Shown piece by piece: positions 11,901-22,546 of a stretch of 64,000 nucleotides of DNA; the first letter of the stretch is position 1; each line of letters opens with the position of its first letter. Location: positions 407,501-471,500 of the forward strand of contig JAFMOC010000224.1 in NCBI GenBank assembly GCA_019802505.1. The letters are read 5' to 3'. A program made the position numbers and the translations under genes. This DNA is from Corydoras sp. C115. Taxonomy: Eukaryota > Chordata > Actinopteri > Siluriformes > Callichthyidae. Below the pieces are notes generated by a model, which worked only from the letters and a program-made list of their open reading frames with translations, had not been told where the DNA came from and searched no databases.

Positions 11901-14900
11901 ACCTATATTCATCAACGGGGACTGTGTAGAAAGAGTCACAAACTTTCGCTTCCTGGGTATCAATATCGAGGAGGACCTCACCTGGGGAGTGAACACCAAA
12001 AAACTGGCTAAGAAGGCACAGCAGAGACTCTACTTCCTGAGGACTCTCAGGAATAATAACATCGATCAGAGACTGCTGGTGTCCTTCTACCGTTCAACCA
12101 TAGAGAGCATCCTCACTCACGGACTCTGTGTGTGGTTCTCCAGCTGCACTGCAGCACAGAGAAAAGAACTACAGAGGATCGTGAGGTCTGCAGAGAAGAT
12201 CATTGGATGCTCTCTACCCACCCTGGAGGATCTACACAGTTCTCGTTGTCTGCAGAGAGCTCACAAAATTATTACAGACAATTCTCACCCCGGTCACCAT
12301 CTCCTAGAGCTGCTACCATCAGGTCGACGCTACAGAGCAATAAAAACAAAAACAAACCGGCTCAGAAATAGCTTTTATTTTTACTAAATGGTGCACTGTA
12401 AAAAAAAGATTTTTTTTTTACAGTCAAAATTCACTATTGAATGTGCAATTTTTGGTGGAAATTTTGAACGTGCAATAAAAAAATATAAAGAAATAAAAAA
12501 CGTGCAATATATAAATATAGATACAATTCAAACTCAGGTTATACATTCTTACACACTATTGTAAATAAGATTCTTTCTTTCTTTCAATTTATTATTTTTT
12601 TTTCCTTGTAAACTGTAAATTATAGTGTACTCTTTTAAAACTCTTTTAAATCTTTATCTGTTTAAATTTATGTATGTGACACCGAAAGTATGGCACCTTA
12701 ATTTCGTTATACCTGGTATAATGACAATAAAGATATTCTGATTCTGATTCTGAAAAGTATTCAAAATTTTTTAAATAGGTCAAATAATTTTTGTAATAAA
12801 ATTTATTTTCTATTAATGTTTAAAATTTAATTTCTTTAAAATAAACAGCAGGTATTAAAGGCTTAGTGAATGACAGATGATTTATTTAATGGCTTTGTTT
12901 ACACAGTCGATCAGGAATGTACAATGATTTCTCATTTTCTCGCAGGTGCTGCCTATTGTCAGTTTATGGATATGTTGTTTCCTGGTTGCATCAGTCTTAA
13001 GAAAGTAAAATTTCAGGCAAAGCTTGAACACGAGTACATTCACAACTTTAAACTTCTTCAAGCCTCTTTTAAGAGAATGAATGTTGACAAGGTGAGAGAA
13101 ATATTTTGGGCAGGTAATCAGCCCATAAAACTAGTGTTCTAAAAATGATTTATGTTCTAACATTGGGGTGAATAAAATACATAATTTTTTAGATTATTCC
13201 AGTAGAAAAACTCGTCAAGGGTCGTTTTCAGGATAACCTGGACTTCATTCAGTGGTTCAAAAAGTTCTTTGACGCTAATTATGATGGTAAGGAGTATGAC
13301 CCTGTGGAGGCACGACAGGGGCAAGATGCTATACCCCCACCTGATCCTGGAGAGCAGATCTTTAACCTGCCGAAAAAATCCCACCATGCTGTAAGCTCTC
13401 CAACATCAGGTCAGTTCCAAGTTCGTTTATTTATAGTGCTTTTTACAATAGTACATTGTCTTATAGCACCTTTACTGTGCAGTACCCCTAAAACTCCTAA
13501 TCACAGACTTTTGTGGAAAGTATGAAATGCTGTGGCATTTTTGTTTTAAAAGAAGATAGACTGTAAGGACCAAAGCTCAGTGGGTCCTCACAGTGTTAAG
13601 TGTTGCCGTTTTCATCTTGAAAACCTTTTCATCCAAAAGGTTATTTTACTGTTGAACTTTTTAGTCAGCTGATGAGCCTGTCATATTTACTTCTTCAGCG
13701 ATAGATTGGCGCCCTGTCCTGGGTGAGCATGCCACCTGACTCTGGCTTTTTCAATGTCTTTTTCAGCAAGACAATGCTAAACCACATACTGCATTCTTCG
13801 CAACAGCATGACTCAGTAGAAAGGTCTGCATGTTAAAAGGGCCTGCCCGCCGTCCTGAACTTTCACTAACATTTGACAAATTATGAAGTGAAAAGTTTGG
13901 CAATGCAGGCCTAGGAATGTTGAGCAACTAGAATATTTCATCAAATCCCATTGAATAAAAGTGCTGGCAGAATAGTATAAAGAGTGAGATCAATACACGT
14001 GACAAAGTGAGATAAACTGTGTTTTGTTTTGTTTAAAGCTGTGTTTAATTTAAACAATTACACAATTTTTAATGTTCATATGCTGCCATGATATTTGTAG
14101 TTTAATACTAATGCTTTTAAATTAACACATTACCAGGAGCAACTAAACCATCAGGTTCAACTCCCAAATCATCCACGTCCACCTCCCGACCCTCCTCTGC
14201 TAAAAAGATCCCTGTGGTGTCATCGACCCCTGCAAAGGGCGAAAAGGAGTTGGAGGCACAAGTAGCACAACTTAATGAACAGGTTCATTTTAGAAACCCC
14301 TTTAACTTGCAATATTGTTTTTTTTTTTTTTTCTTTTTCTATTTTATTAAGATTTACTGAGGGCTATTCACATGTTTATATAAGGTATTATAGCAAAATC
14401 TTACTATATTGTTTTTATTTGTACAGATTTTGTTAGTGTTTTTGTATTGATTCTATAACATTACATTACACAAGCATGTATTTCTACATGTTTAATATAG
14501 AAATATATCACCTGGTCATTAACACATGCAGTTCTTACTTAAACTGAATAGGTGGGGGATTTTAAGGTTTATTATTTAAAAAAAAAGTTAATTTCCAGTC
14601 TAAATGTTTATCTTTATCCACTTCTTTCATATATAAGATTGTTTGGATTATAACTAACTAAAGGAGTTTGTTATTATACTGAATTCATAGTAGTACCGGT
14701 ACTTACCAAATATGCTTTACTAAAAATAAATAATAAGCTATTTTAATTACTGCTGTATTTTTTTTTCTCTATATTATGCTCTATTTTGGTTTTACATGAT
14801 GTCTTTTCTCCCACTGTTGTCTGTATCTAGTTGAACACATTGAAACTAGCATTAGAGGGAGCTGAAAAGGAGCGGGACTTTTATTTTGGAAAGCTGCGAG

Positions 14901-17900
14901 AGGTGGAGCTGCTTTGCCAGGAGCAAGGGCAGGATAATGGACCATTTGTGGAAAGAATCATGGAGGTGTTGTATTCTGCAGATGAACAGGTCAGTTCTCT
15001 TTCATGTTGTTGTCTGTGTTAAAGACCTGAACTAAAACATTAGTTTTTAAACATTAACAAACATTAACATTTATTATAACTAAAACATTAACATTTATTT
15101 AATTTGAGAAATGATTAGGATTATATGAATATTTACTATTAATAATTAACTTTAACAAACATTAAAAACCAGCTTTTACTGAACCTAAATGTAAAATATT
15201 CTTTATAACAACAAAGATTAAATTCTTTTGTGAACATCGAAGCTAAATTTTTAAAATGTCTCCTAAAGTACATTATCATATCTTAAAGTATATTATCATT
15301 TGAAAGAAATTTTTTTTTTCTGTAAGAACAAAGTAAACACACAAATGCACCCAGTTGTGCCACTTGGTTTAAAGTTCTGGCTACCAGCATAATGCGTTTT
15401 TTTATTTTTCATAAATCTCATCATGACGAGGTTGAGGTGCTTTTACGATTAATTAATTGTGTCGTTTTGTAATCTCGTTATTGTCTTTCAATCTCTCTAA
15501 TTATTCACAAAAGGGAGAAGGCAAAGGTGTACAAGTATTTTGGCTTTAGAAAAACAGATTAAGCAGTGCTGGTAGGTAGAATTGTCCTTTGTTTGATAAT
15601 TAAATGTTGCATTCCTTATCAAACTAATACAGGACATAATTTCCATAAAAAGATTTCCAGTTTTTCTGAAACACCGGTGCTGCTGTTGTCCGAGACTTGG
15701 TACTCCAACGTGTCCTTAAAGCAAAAAAAACAAACGCAAATTGTGAAACGTGTCAGTGAGTGTTTTTAGTGATTGAATTAGGAAAACAACACTACAGACA
15801 TGTAAGGACACAGAAGACCCAAAGTCAGTATTATAGTAATTCATACCCCCATCACCTCTGTTAGTGCATGGAAATTATGATGAGTATCTGCTTGTGCTTT
15901 TTTTATGTGTATATACAGTATAAAGGTCTGTCTTTTTTTTTATTTATTTATTTGGACTTTTTTTTTAATAGTGAGTAGATTAGACATGCACAGTTAGCCT
16001 TAGACATATTTTATTACATTCTAATTGCAATTTATTTATTGCATTATTACATATTTTGTTACTTTGCTTTGACCATACAAATTTTGTCATGCCATTGAAG
16101 CTTCTTTTGAGTTTCAGTTATTGCACTTAATTTTACTCAAATTTATCTTAATTTTTCATGGAGTAACACTTCTATTTAGTGTGTGTTGATCACAACTGCT
16201 ATATTGTGATAAATATTTTGCGAATAGAATACTGTTTCTGTATATATAGGCAAATGATATTTTTGTTGATTTATTTGAAACTTAATGTATTTAATGGTAA
16301 AAATATTGAGTATTAAATCATATGAAATTGTATCATGGGGAATATCAAGTACCAAAAATAATAGAATTGTTGGCTTAAAAAAAAATCAATATTGAATCGA
16401 ATTATCATGAAGGCTTCGATTTACACCCCTAATCTGTAAAGAAGCACTGTGTCATCAGCATCACTGATGAGCCGGATTTGTCCTGTAAAAAGCATGTTGA
16501 TGGCTCGAAAATTGTGGGTGAAAAAAAAACCGACCAAATAAAAACATAAGATGATAGACCTTTATTTGTCCCCAAATGGGGAAAAACTCATAACAATAGT
16601 GTGATTTGCCATATATTCAGTGCATCCGGAAAGTATTCACAGCGCTTCACTTTTTCCACATTTTGTTACGTTACAGCCTTATTCCAAATTGTATTAAATT
16701 AATCTCTTTCCTCAAAATTCTACACAAAATACCCCATTATGACCATGTGAAAATAGTTTTCTTGAGAGTTTTGAAAATTTATTAAAATTAAAAAACAAAG
16801 AACGTTTGTGCACAGCCATTTTCAGATCTCTCCAGAGATGTTCAATCGGATTCAAGTCTGGGCTCTGGCTGGGCCACTCCAGAACATTCACAGAGTGGTC
16901 CTGAAGCCACTCCTTTGAGATCTTGGCTGTGTGCTTCGGGTCGTTGTCCTGCTGAAAAATAAACCGTCGCCCCAGCCTGAGGTCAAAAGCGTTCTGGAGC
17001 AAGTTTTCATCCAGGATATTTCTGTACATTGCTGCATTCATCTTTCCCTCTATCCTGACTAGTCTGCCAGTTCCTGCTGTTGAAAACATCCCCATAGCAT
17101 GATGCTGCCACAACCATGCTTGACTGTAGGGATGGTATTGGCCTCGTGATGAGCAGTATCTGGTTTCCTCCAAACATGACGCCTGGCATTCACACCAAAT
17201 AGTTCAGTCTTTGTCTCATCAGACCAGATAATTGTTTCTCATGGTCTGAGATTCCTTCAGGTGCCTTTTGGCAAATTCCAAATGGGCTGCCTTGTGCCGT
17301 TTACTAAGCAGTGGCTTTTGCCTGGCCACTCTGCAGCAATCCACCAATCAGGCCTGTATGGCAGAGATGGTTGTCCCTCTGCAAGGTTCTCCTCTCTCCA
17401 CGGAGGAACGCTGGCGCTCTGACAGGGTAATCATCGGGTTCTTGGTCACCTCCCTGACCAAGGCCCTTCTCCCCCGATCGCTCAATTTAGACGGCCGACC
17501 AGCTCTAGGAAGAGTCCTGGTGGTTCCAACCTTCTTCCATTTACGAATGATGGAGGCCACTGTGCTCATTGGGACCTTCAAAGCAGCAGAAATTTTTCTG
17601 TATCCTTCCCCAGATTTGATGCTTGAGACAATTTTGTCTCTGAGGTCTACAGACAATTCCTTTGACTTCATGCTTCGTGTTTGCCCTCTGACATGCAGTC
17701 AACTGTGGGACCTTATATAGACAGGTGTGTGCCTTTCCAAATAATGTCCAATCAACTGGATTTACCACAGGTGGACTCCTTTTAAGCTGTAGAAACATCT
17801 CAATGAAACAGGATGCACCTGAGCTCAATTTTGAGTTTCATGGCGAAGGCTGTGAATACTTATGTAAATGTGATTTCTTAGTTTTTTATTTTTAATAAAT

Positions 17901-18275
17901 TTTCAAAACTCTCGAGAAAACTTTTTTCTTATGGTCATAATGGGGTATTTTGTGTAGAATTTTCAGGAAAGAGATTAATGTAATACAATTTGGAATAAGG
18001 CTGTAATGTAAGAAAATATGGAAAAAGTGAAGCACTGTGAATACTTTCCGGATGCACTGTAACTGTAAATATTACAAGATTTATTGTATGTATCTGTGAA
18101 AAAATATTTTAGCATTGTTAAATGTGGAGTATAAACCATGATATTCAAAAGTAAAATTCTTTAATGAAGTTTAATAATGTGGCCTGATTGTTTATTTTAG
18201 GAAGCTGGAGAAGGAGAACATGAAGCTCTTGCACAGGAAGCTGAAATCCCTGATGATACACAAGATGAATACTGA
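5784..18275 (+). CDS. mapre2: mapre2: microtubule-associated protein RP/EB family member 2 (EB2), complete, 7 coding exons
   Basis: Coding exons: 5784-5905, 9499-9626, 12946-13091, 13193-13409, 14137-14282, 14831-14989 and 18201-18275, a total of 993 nt (330 residues plus stop). All introns are GT-AG and all phases agree. EB proteins track growing microtubule plus ends in the cytoplasm. The N-terminal extension (residues 1-43, begins MPGPTQALSPNGENNN) is specific to EB2 among the three vertebrate EBs. A calponin-homology domain follows (about 50-160, with AAYCQFMDMLFPG and KLEHEYIHNFK), then a Ser/Thr/Pro/Lys-rich linker (about 195-235). The EB-homology coiled coil (about 237-300) has ERDFYFGKLREVELLCQE with the FYF at 270-272. 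An acidic tail ends in Asp-Glu-Tyr, the CAP-Gly-binding C-terminus. Length matches human EB2 (327). The linker sequence KKSHHA and the Q-I-F-N-L-P segment separate it from EB1 and EB3. Identification is very sure; transcript ends are not visible. Confidence 0.95.
6225..6700 (+). promoter_or_regulatory. second CpG/CCAAT/GC-box block inside mapre2 intron 1
   Basis: CpG-richer than flanking intron. It carries inverted CCAAT boxes at 6500-6504 and 6533-6537 and a GC box (GGGCGGG) at 6593-6599. It overlaps a long open frame (6072-6533) with no recognisable protein, whose length is explained by higher GC. An internal promoter or enhancer is an inference. Confidence 0.3.
6829..7014 (-). repeat. V-SINE, 5'-truncated
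   Basis: Begins with the reversed tail ttcattcattatcttccgct and runs through the conserved latter half (ccatgcccatccaggggaga, gggcagatacacccaggaca). The head is missing. Confidence 0.8.
7873..8033 (+). repeat. degenerate V-SINE head
   Basis: ggcagcatggtggcatagtg, then ggttagctcgtttgcctttc, later cccacggtccaaaaatatgc. Diverged and cut off before the latter half. Confidence 0.65.
8036..8215 (+). repeat. tRNA-related SINE-like sequence
   Basis: A B-box-like ggtttgactcccggttccac and the typical fish interspersed-repeat text attgagcaagacacccaacc, then ttgctccctgggtgcc. The tRNA-like part does not fold as a working tRNA by eye, so it is called a SINE relic. Confidence 0.45.
9113..9463 (+). repeat. 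full-length V-SINE just before mapre2 exon 2
   Basis: Runs from the head cggcacggtggcttagtggt to the tail ggataaagcggaagataatg plus ATGA repeats. It ends about 35 bp before the splice acceptor of exon 2 (9497-9498), so only a short native polypyrimidine tract remains. Confidence 0.88.
9499..9626 (+). CDS. mapre2: mapre2 coding exon 2 (start of CH domain, internal Met44)
   Basis: Residues 41-84. The exon joins AG|C and reads SWGMAVNVYSTSITQETMSRHD, then AWVNDLLCLNYTKVEQLSSG. The ATG at 9505 (Met44, context ggcATGg) is the start codon position used by EB1 and EB3, so transcripts with another first exon could start here. The usual Cys of the Q-L-C-S-G motif is Ser in this copy. A SINE ends about 35 bp before the exon. 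Confidence 0.95.
10311..11392 (+). pseudogene. L2-type LINE fragment, reverse transcriptase 3' part, broken
   Basis: Encodes TGVPQGSVLGPLLFSLYM and a Y-A-D-D-T-Q-L catalytic motif (near 10415), then is frameshifted after about 10604. The 3' end gtcgctttggataaaagcgt with the (AAATGT)-type tail is the usual L2/Maui-type terminus in fish. It lies in mapre2 intron 2, sense strand. 5'-truncated and inactive. Confidence 0.82.
11648..11756 (+). repeat. left copy of a 109-bp direct repeat (target duplication)
   Basis: Matches 12752-12860 base for base except for one substitution seen by eye (t/a near 11683). It brackets the LINE at 11757-12751. Short extra copies of aaacagcaggtat follow at the 5' junction. 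Confidence 0.85.
11757..12751 (+). pseudogene. LINE 3' part (second family) in mapre2 intron 2
   Basis: An open frame (11797-12387, 196 codons) contains LSLNTSKTKELVIDF, FLGINIEEDLTW and LLPSGRRYRAI, the C-terminal part of a non-LTR reverse transcriptase. The 3' end is caataaagatattctgattc with (ATTCTG)n repeats. The clade (Rex1/Babar or I/Nimb group) was not resolved. It differs from the L2-type copies. Confidence 0.75.
12752..12860 (+). repeat. right copy of the 109-bp direct repeat
   Basis: Ends 85 bp before exon 3 of mapre2. It begins straight after the LINE's ATTCTG tail. Confidence 0.85.
12946..13091 (+). CDS. mapre2: mapre2 coding exon 3 (CH domain core)
   Basis: Residues 84-132. Reads AAYCQFMDMLFPGCISLKK, then VKFQAKLEHEYIHNFKLLQ, ASFKRMNVDK. 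Acceptor cgcag at 12941-12945, donor gtgaga at 13092. This is the most conserved part of the microtubule-binding CH domain. Confidence 0.95.
13193..13409 (+). CDS. mapre2: mapre2 coding exon 4 (end of CH domain and start of linker)
   Basis: Residues 133-205. Contains the I-I-P-V-E-K-L-V-K-G-R-F-Q-D-N strand, the FKKFFDANYDGKEYDPVEAR block and the EB2-type GQDAIPPPDPGEQIF linker start. The intron before it is only 101 bp. Donor gtcagt at 13410; an internal gtaagc at 13391 is possible but would drop conserved linker. Confidence 0.94.
13697..13722 (+). repeat. V-SINE scrap
   Basis: A fragment of about 26 bp (agcgatagattggcgccctg then tcctgg) identical to the SINE core, in intron 4. Confidence 0.5.
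14137..14282 (+). CDS. mapre2: mapre2 coding exon 5 (basic Ser/Thr/Pro linker)
   Basis: Residues 205-253. Low-complexity Ser/Thr/Pro/Lys-rich linker, followed by KELEAQVAQLNEQ, the first turns of the EB coiled coil. Acceptor taccag at 14131-14136, donor gttcat at 14283. Linkers like this add basic charge for microtubule contact and hold SxIP-partner regulation sites in the family (established knowledge). Confidence 0.92.
14831..14989 (+). CDS. mapre2: mapre2 coding exon 6 (EB-homology domain)
   Basis: Residues 254-306. Reads LNTLKLALEGAEKERDFYFG, then KLREVELLCQEQGQDNGPF, VERIMEVLYSADEQ. This is the dimerising coiled coil and the hydrophobic cavity that binds SxIP motif partners. Both ends are phase 0. 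Confidence 0.95.
14990..16610. other. mapre2 intron 6, first part: nothing recognised
   Basis: AT-rich DNA with homopolymer runs. The open frames near 15566 and others show no protein family. No known repeat seen before the Tc1 element. Confidence 0.45.
16618..18059 (-). mobile_element. Tc1-like transposon, copy 1 (inactive)
   Basis: Terminal inverted repeats start cagtgcatccggaaagtatt; the right TA is at 18060, while the left dinucleotide has mutated to TT. The minus-strand transposase is broken: the N-terminal paired-type domain is at 17671-17348 (KSKELSVDLRDKIV) and the catalytic part at 17173-16712. The second Asp (FQQDNDPKH) and Glu (SPDLNPIEHLW) remain. Compared with copy 2, about 178 bp coding for the C-terminus is missing near 16802. 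It ends 141 bp before mapre2 exon 7. Confidence 0.9.
18201..18275 (+). CDS. mapre2: mapre2 coding exon 7 (acidic C-terminal tail and stop)
   Basis: 24 codons then TGA at 18273-18275. The tail is Glu/Asp-rich and ends TQDEY. The C-terminal acidic-aromatic tail is the CAP-Gly (p150Glued/CLIP-170) binding site of EB proteins. The phase-0 acceptor tttattttag at 18191-18200 matches exon 6. A longer open frame over this exon (18220-18486) is a shadow. Confidence 0.92.
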   Translation, partial: EAGEGEHEALAQEAEIPDDTQDEY

Positions 18276-18591
18276 AGACAGGCTTCTTCCATTCTCAATC
18301 ACTGATATTTTTAAATGGCATGAGGAGAACTCCAGAAATGCCATGTGCATATTTTTTGTATTGTTCCAACTGGCTAAAATGCTGAACCATGCCCTCATCC
18401 ATCGAACTGTTAAATATGACTTTGTTCAATTAACAAGTGTTTTAGACTTTTTTTTTTTCCTTCATGAGGAACTTTTGGTTGAATAAGCAGATTTCTGATT
18501 GTCCTCTCAACGCTATTGTTTTGACATGTTATATTAATGAAGGACTCATGATTTTATACATTCTTGTGCTTTGAACTTCAGGTGGCTGTTA

Positions 18592-18592
<1 letters not shown>

Positions 18593-18624
<32 letters not shown>
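18593..18624 (+). repeat. poly(T) tract
   Basis: About 32 T, just left of the reverse SINE at 18658. Confidence 0.7.
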
Positions 18625-18629
<5 letters not shown>

Positions 18630-18657
18630 GACATATCAAACTGAGTAGTCTTGATTC

Positions 18658-18997
18658 ATCCACCCATCCATCCATTATCTTCCAATTCTACTAGGGTCAC
18701 AGTGGGGTTCCTTATGCCCATCCAGGGGAGAACGTTTCAGGCGCTGGGCACATACACCTAGGACAGGGCGCCAATCTTATGGCTGGGTTCACACTCACTC
18801 TCTCTCACACACACACACACACACTATATGGGGCAATTTGGAGAATTCAATTGACCTTCATCCATGTTTTTGGACTGTGGGAGGAAACCCACGCGGACAC
18901 GGGGAGAACATGGAAACTCCACCCAGATTGGGATTCAAACTGGAAATCCCTAGTGCTGAGAGGCGAACGTGCTAACCTCTAAGCCACCGTGCCGCCC
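18658..18997 (-). repeat. V-SINE, full length
   Basis: Reverse tail catccacccatccatccatt at the left, head gccaccgtgccgcc at the right; an internal (CA)n run. It lies about 380 bp after the mapre2 stop. Confidence 0.85.
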
Positions 18998-19371
18998 CAG
19001 TCTGGATTCATAATCTGCAATAATTTAGATCCGGCATAAATAACCTACCTTTATTTACCCTTTCTTTTTAGTGGTCAAATCTTTTATCAGATGCAGATTA
19101 TTAGATTCTGATGCTTATATGAGCATGAATCAGAGTTTGGATGCTTCATAGGATTTGTTTTTTTATTTTATTACCTCAGCTCTTTCACGTCCACAGTTGC
19201 AATATGATAAAACCCCACGTTTATGAATATTTCGATGTCATTTACACAATGAAATTCTTTTTAGTGAAATTCCCCATCTTTTCAGTAAGCCGTTTATCAG
19301 AATCCAGTGCATTAAATATTCACAATGTTGCATTTAGCTCCATTATTCACCAAACAGTTCTTATTGTGAAC

Positions 19372-19377
19372 AATAAA
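19372..19377 (+). terminator. candidate mapre2 polyadenylation signal (AATAAA)
   Basis: An AATAAA about 1.1 kb after the stop codon. Others occur later (for example near 19967), and the region is AT-rich, so this is only a candidate. If used, the SINE at 18658-18997 would be in the 3' UTR. Confidence 0.2.
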
Positions 19378-19666
19378 AAAGAATGTAATGTTTTGTTAAG
19401 TATAAATAGAAAATGTTCTGTTTCCTCTTAGTATCCCTGATTATGCATTCCCTAAACTTCCCTGCATGTTTTAATTGTTTGTGAATAACTTGATCCACTT
19501 TTTACATATTTAATATAAAATATGTTACATGTTTTTGTATGTTTAACCTGCTATTTTAAAGCTACAGAGGTGGATGAACATTATGTTATTAAACTCCATC
19601 TCTTTAAGAAGTCTTAACATTCTTTTTTTTATTTCTATTAGTTGATGATTATTGTGTGTTAGTTAC

Positions 19667-19976
19667 AGGTTTGTGGTTAGCACATCCACTTCTCAATCTG
19701 GGAAACTTCCGATTTGGGTGGAGTTTCCATGTTCTTTCTGTGTCCGCACAGGTTTCGGCCGGGTCCTCTGGTTTCTTCCTACAGTCCCAAAACATGGATT
19801 CAAGGTAAATTGAATGCTTCAAAATGTCTTATATGGTGTGTGTGTGTGTGTGTGTCTCTCTCTCTCTGTGCCCAGCAATAGATTGGCACCATGTCCTAGG
19901 TGTATTTCCTCAGGTGGATGGGCATCAGGGAACTACCCAGTGTAGAGGTAGAGGATTAAGCAAAAGATAATAAATG
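19667..19976 (+). repeat. V-SINE, degraded
   Basis: Head partly lost; the readable parts are gtttccatgttctttctgtg, the (TG)n(TC)n run and cagcaatagattggcacc. Confidence 0.7.
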
Positions 19977-20123
19977 TTAGTTACACTCTAAGTGTGTAAA
20001 TCAATATAACACATAAATGTTTTTAGGCAAAACACCATGACTATTTATTTTCACTCCTTAAATGTTTTCTCTGTTTGATGCATTGACCACTTGCAATTGA
20101 CCACACTTACTATGCAGTAGTCA

Positions 20124-20130
<7 letters not shown>

Positions 20131-20158
<28 letters not shown>
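20131..20158 (+). repeat. poly(T) tract
   Basis: 28 T residues in the mapre2-spidr intergenic region. A second run lies at about 20695-20719. Confidence 0.7.
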
Positions 20159-21409
20159 GCACCACTGTGCCTTACCTGCTTCATAGTGTGTTGTGGTTTG
20201 AATTAAGTGCTTGCAGATCATCTGACATACTGTTCTATACTAACTAAACACCAAAAGAACATTTTTGTATTTGTCAGTCCATAAAATGTCCCACCATTTT
20301 TCATTGGCCATGCGTTCCTTGCTAAATTTTAACCCACCTTTTTATTTATTTTTAACAATGGGACTATGCAGGGGACTGGCATCTGTGTATTTGATGTTTT
20401 GGTTGCCATGTCAAGTAATTTGTGAGAATTTTAGCTAAATGGCTTTTAATTGAATTTGCAACAGTGCTATATATACAACCTCCCTCTAGCAAAGTTTATG
20501 TAATTATTTCTCTTAAAAGATTAAATCTATTTTACTGTACTTACACACAGAGGAATTCCTCCTCCACATTTAAGCTGTCCATGCAGTGAAATACACACTA
20601 TTGAAATGAGCACATTTGCATAGTGCGAGGGTAGAATTTGGGGTTAGGTGCTTGTGCCATAGTGCTTGTTGGGACCAGAAACTGAACCAGGCTGTTTTTT
20701 TTTTTTTTTTTTTTTTTTTAACACAAGTCTTTGACTGGCCCATAAGTAATTTGTGTTTTAATAAGTCATAGAGACATGCCACGATTATTGTTTTAAAAAA
20801 AGTCCAACCATGGCCTTAATTATTTTCATAATTTCCAAGTAAAAGAATAAAATAGAAATAACTTAATTATGACAAAAATATTGGAATCATGAAAAAAAAA
20901 CATGTGTTTTTGCACATTTAGTACTTTGTTGCGCCACAGTAAATTCTATGAAACATGGACAAACTGTTCATCAATCTGGCTCCAGCTGTCTGGTATTGCT
21001 GTTCCAAGATCAGACTTGTAGGTTTGAGCTTTGTTATTGACCATTTTCTTTTATTAATAAATTTTCAGCTTTATGAAGATCAGGACAATCTGAAGGCCAT
21101 GCCATTGACAGTATTACAAAAGCATCATCAGCTTGCATAATGCAGATTCCCGATTCGTTACTGAAAATTGCTTTGATCCATTCACCCACAGTCCAAGATC
21201 ATTTATCTTTTGGCCACTGTAACCCAGTTCTTCTCTGTTTAGGTTCTGTTAATGGTGGCCTTTGTTTGACTTTTTCTGTATGTTAATCCTGAAAACTACC
21301 AGCATTGCCACATTCTGTGATGATTTACCTTCTTGAAGTTTTATAATCCTTTTCTTTGTTTCAACTCACATCTGTTGAATTCATGATGCATGTCAATCTG
21401 CACTGTAAA

Positions 21410-21630
21410 ACAGGCTCTGAGGTAAGTGCTTTTATTTATTTCAAAACGTATCAGGCCTAACAGGGGGCATTCTCCTGTTGAAAAGTTGTTGCCTTTGAGT
21501 TACGATTGCAAGAGAGGGAACGACATGTTGAAGAAGGTTCTGGTGCAACCTTGCATTCACTCTGCCATGTAGCGGTATAAGAGGTTCAACTACTGCTTTG
21601 CAGAACATTCCCCAAAACTTTGCCAAGGAG
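21410..21630 (-). pseudogene. Tc1-like transposase remnant (minus)
   Basis: Minus-strand translation reads WGMFCKAVVEPLIPLHGRVN then LHQNLLQHVVPSL, the block just before the second catalytic Asp of Tc1-like transposases. Heavily degraded. It faces a similar remnant on the plus strand. Confidence 0.6.
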
Positions 21631-21689
21631 CATGTTATGTGAACAAAAGAGAGAAGTGATAAAGTAAGTTTAGTTGGGTCTGATGGGAA

Positions 21690-22130
21690 ACATGAATGTC
21701 AACAAATTGGCTGAAAGACTGAATCCAATGTGTGCAAAGACGTCAGTGAATGGGGGAGGAGGAAGTGTCATGGTTTGGAGGACATTTTGGGCAGCAGGAG
21801 TTGGACCTCTCATACAGCCACATGGCTGAGGGACTGAAATAGTATATCAGAAACCTCTTCAACAACACATGGTTCCTTCCTTGCTTTCAACACTCAATTA
21901 GCGATTTTGTAGCAGGACAATACCCCCTTTCTGTTACACAGCAAAGTGAGTCCTGATCTAAAGACCTAATACAAAATCTCTGGTGACAAATTTATGGCCA
22001 TGAAACCCACACCAGTCACAGGACTATAAAAGAGACTGGAAGACAAGTTGACTGAAATCCCAGCAAAGCAGTTTGTGTGGCAGGTAATGTCCTGTGATGC
22101 AGATGTGCTGAACTCATTCAAAGCATGGCC
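21690..22130 (+). pseudogene. Tc1-like transposase remnant (plus)
   Basis: Plus-strand text translates as G-G-G-S-V-M-V-W with W-A-A-G-V-G-P-L-I-Q-P-H-G, then P-L-Q-Q-H-M-V-P-S-L with stops in between. Same domain as the minus remnant at 21410-21630. Confidence 0.6.
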
Positions 22131-22319
22131 ATCCTACCATTTTGTGACTATTTTATATTAAATTAATTTTTTTTATTTTGTAAAAAAAACTGGTGGCATG
22201 GTGTACCCCTTAAAATCATTTAAATGTTGATCAATTAAAATGTAGATCTTTTAATGTAGATTGCATTAACTCTGACAAAATCAAGTGTTCAAACATCGTT
22301 GTAGTGAGCACTGTGTAGA

Positions 22320-22546
22320 ACACAAAGTCTTTTGAGAACACAAAGTAGCTTTGAACCAGCAGAGGTCAGTAATGATCTCATACAGCGTTTATGTCGAAGA
22401 AGACCGTCGTTCTACCAGGGTAGTAAAGATTTGGTATAATGCACGTCTTCATTTAAATATTAATGAATCGCATAAAATTTCAAATTTAGTACAAAATAGG
22501 GCCCCTTATTCTAAATAGTACAACTCACACAGCTTTACCGAACGCA
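22320..22546 (+). promoter_or_regulatory. spidr: presumed spidr promoter and 5' UTR
   Basis: Assigned only by position upstream of the ATG. No TATA box or CpG island stands out; a small cluster of CpG lies at 22385-22415. Confidence 0.3.

Noticed and set aside
10317..12387. Reverse transcriptase frames as host genes
   Set aside because: YADD motif, LINE 3' tails and multiple truncated copies show they are retrotransposon remnants.
13391..13396. Alternative donor gtaagc inside mapre2 exon 4
   Set aside because: Its use would remove linker codons that join in phase to exon 5 from the later donor; the later site gives the EB2-like protein.
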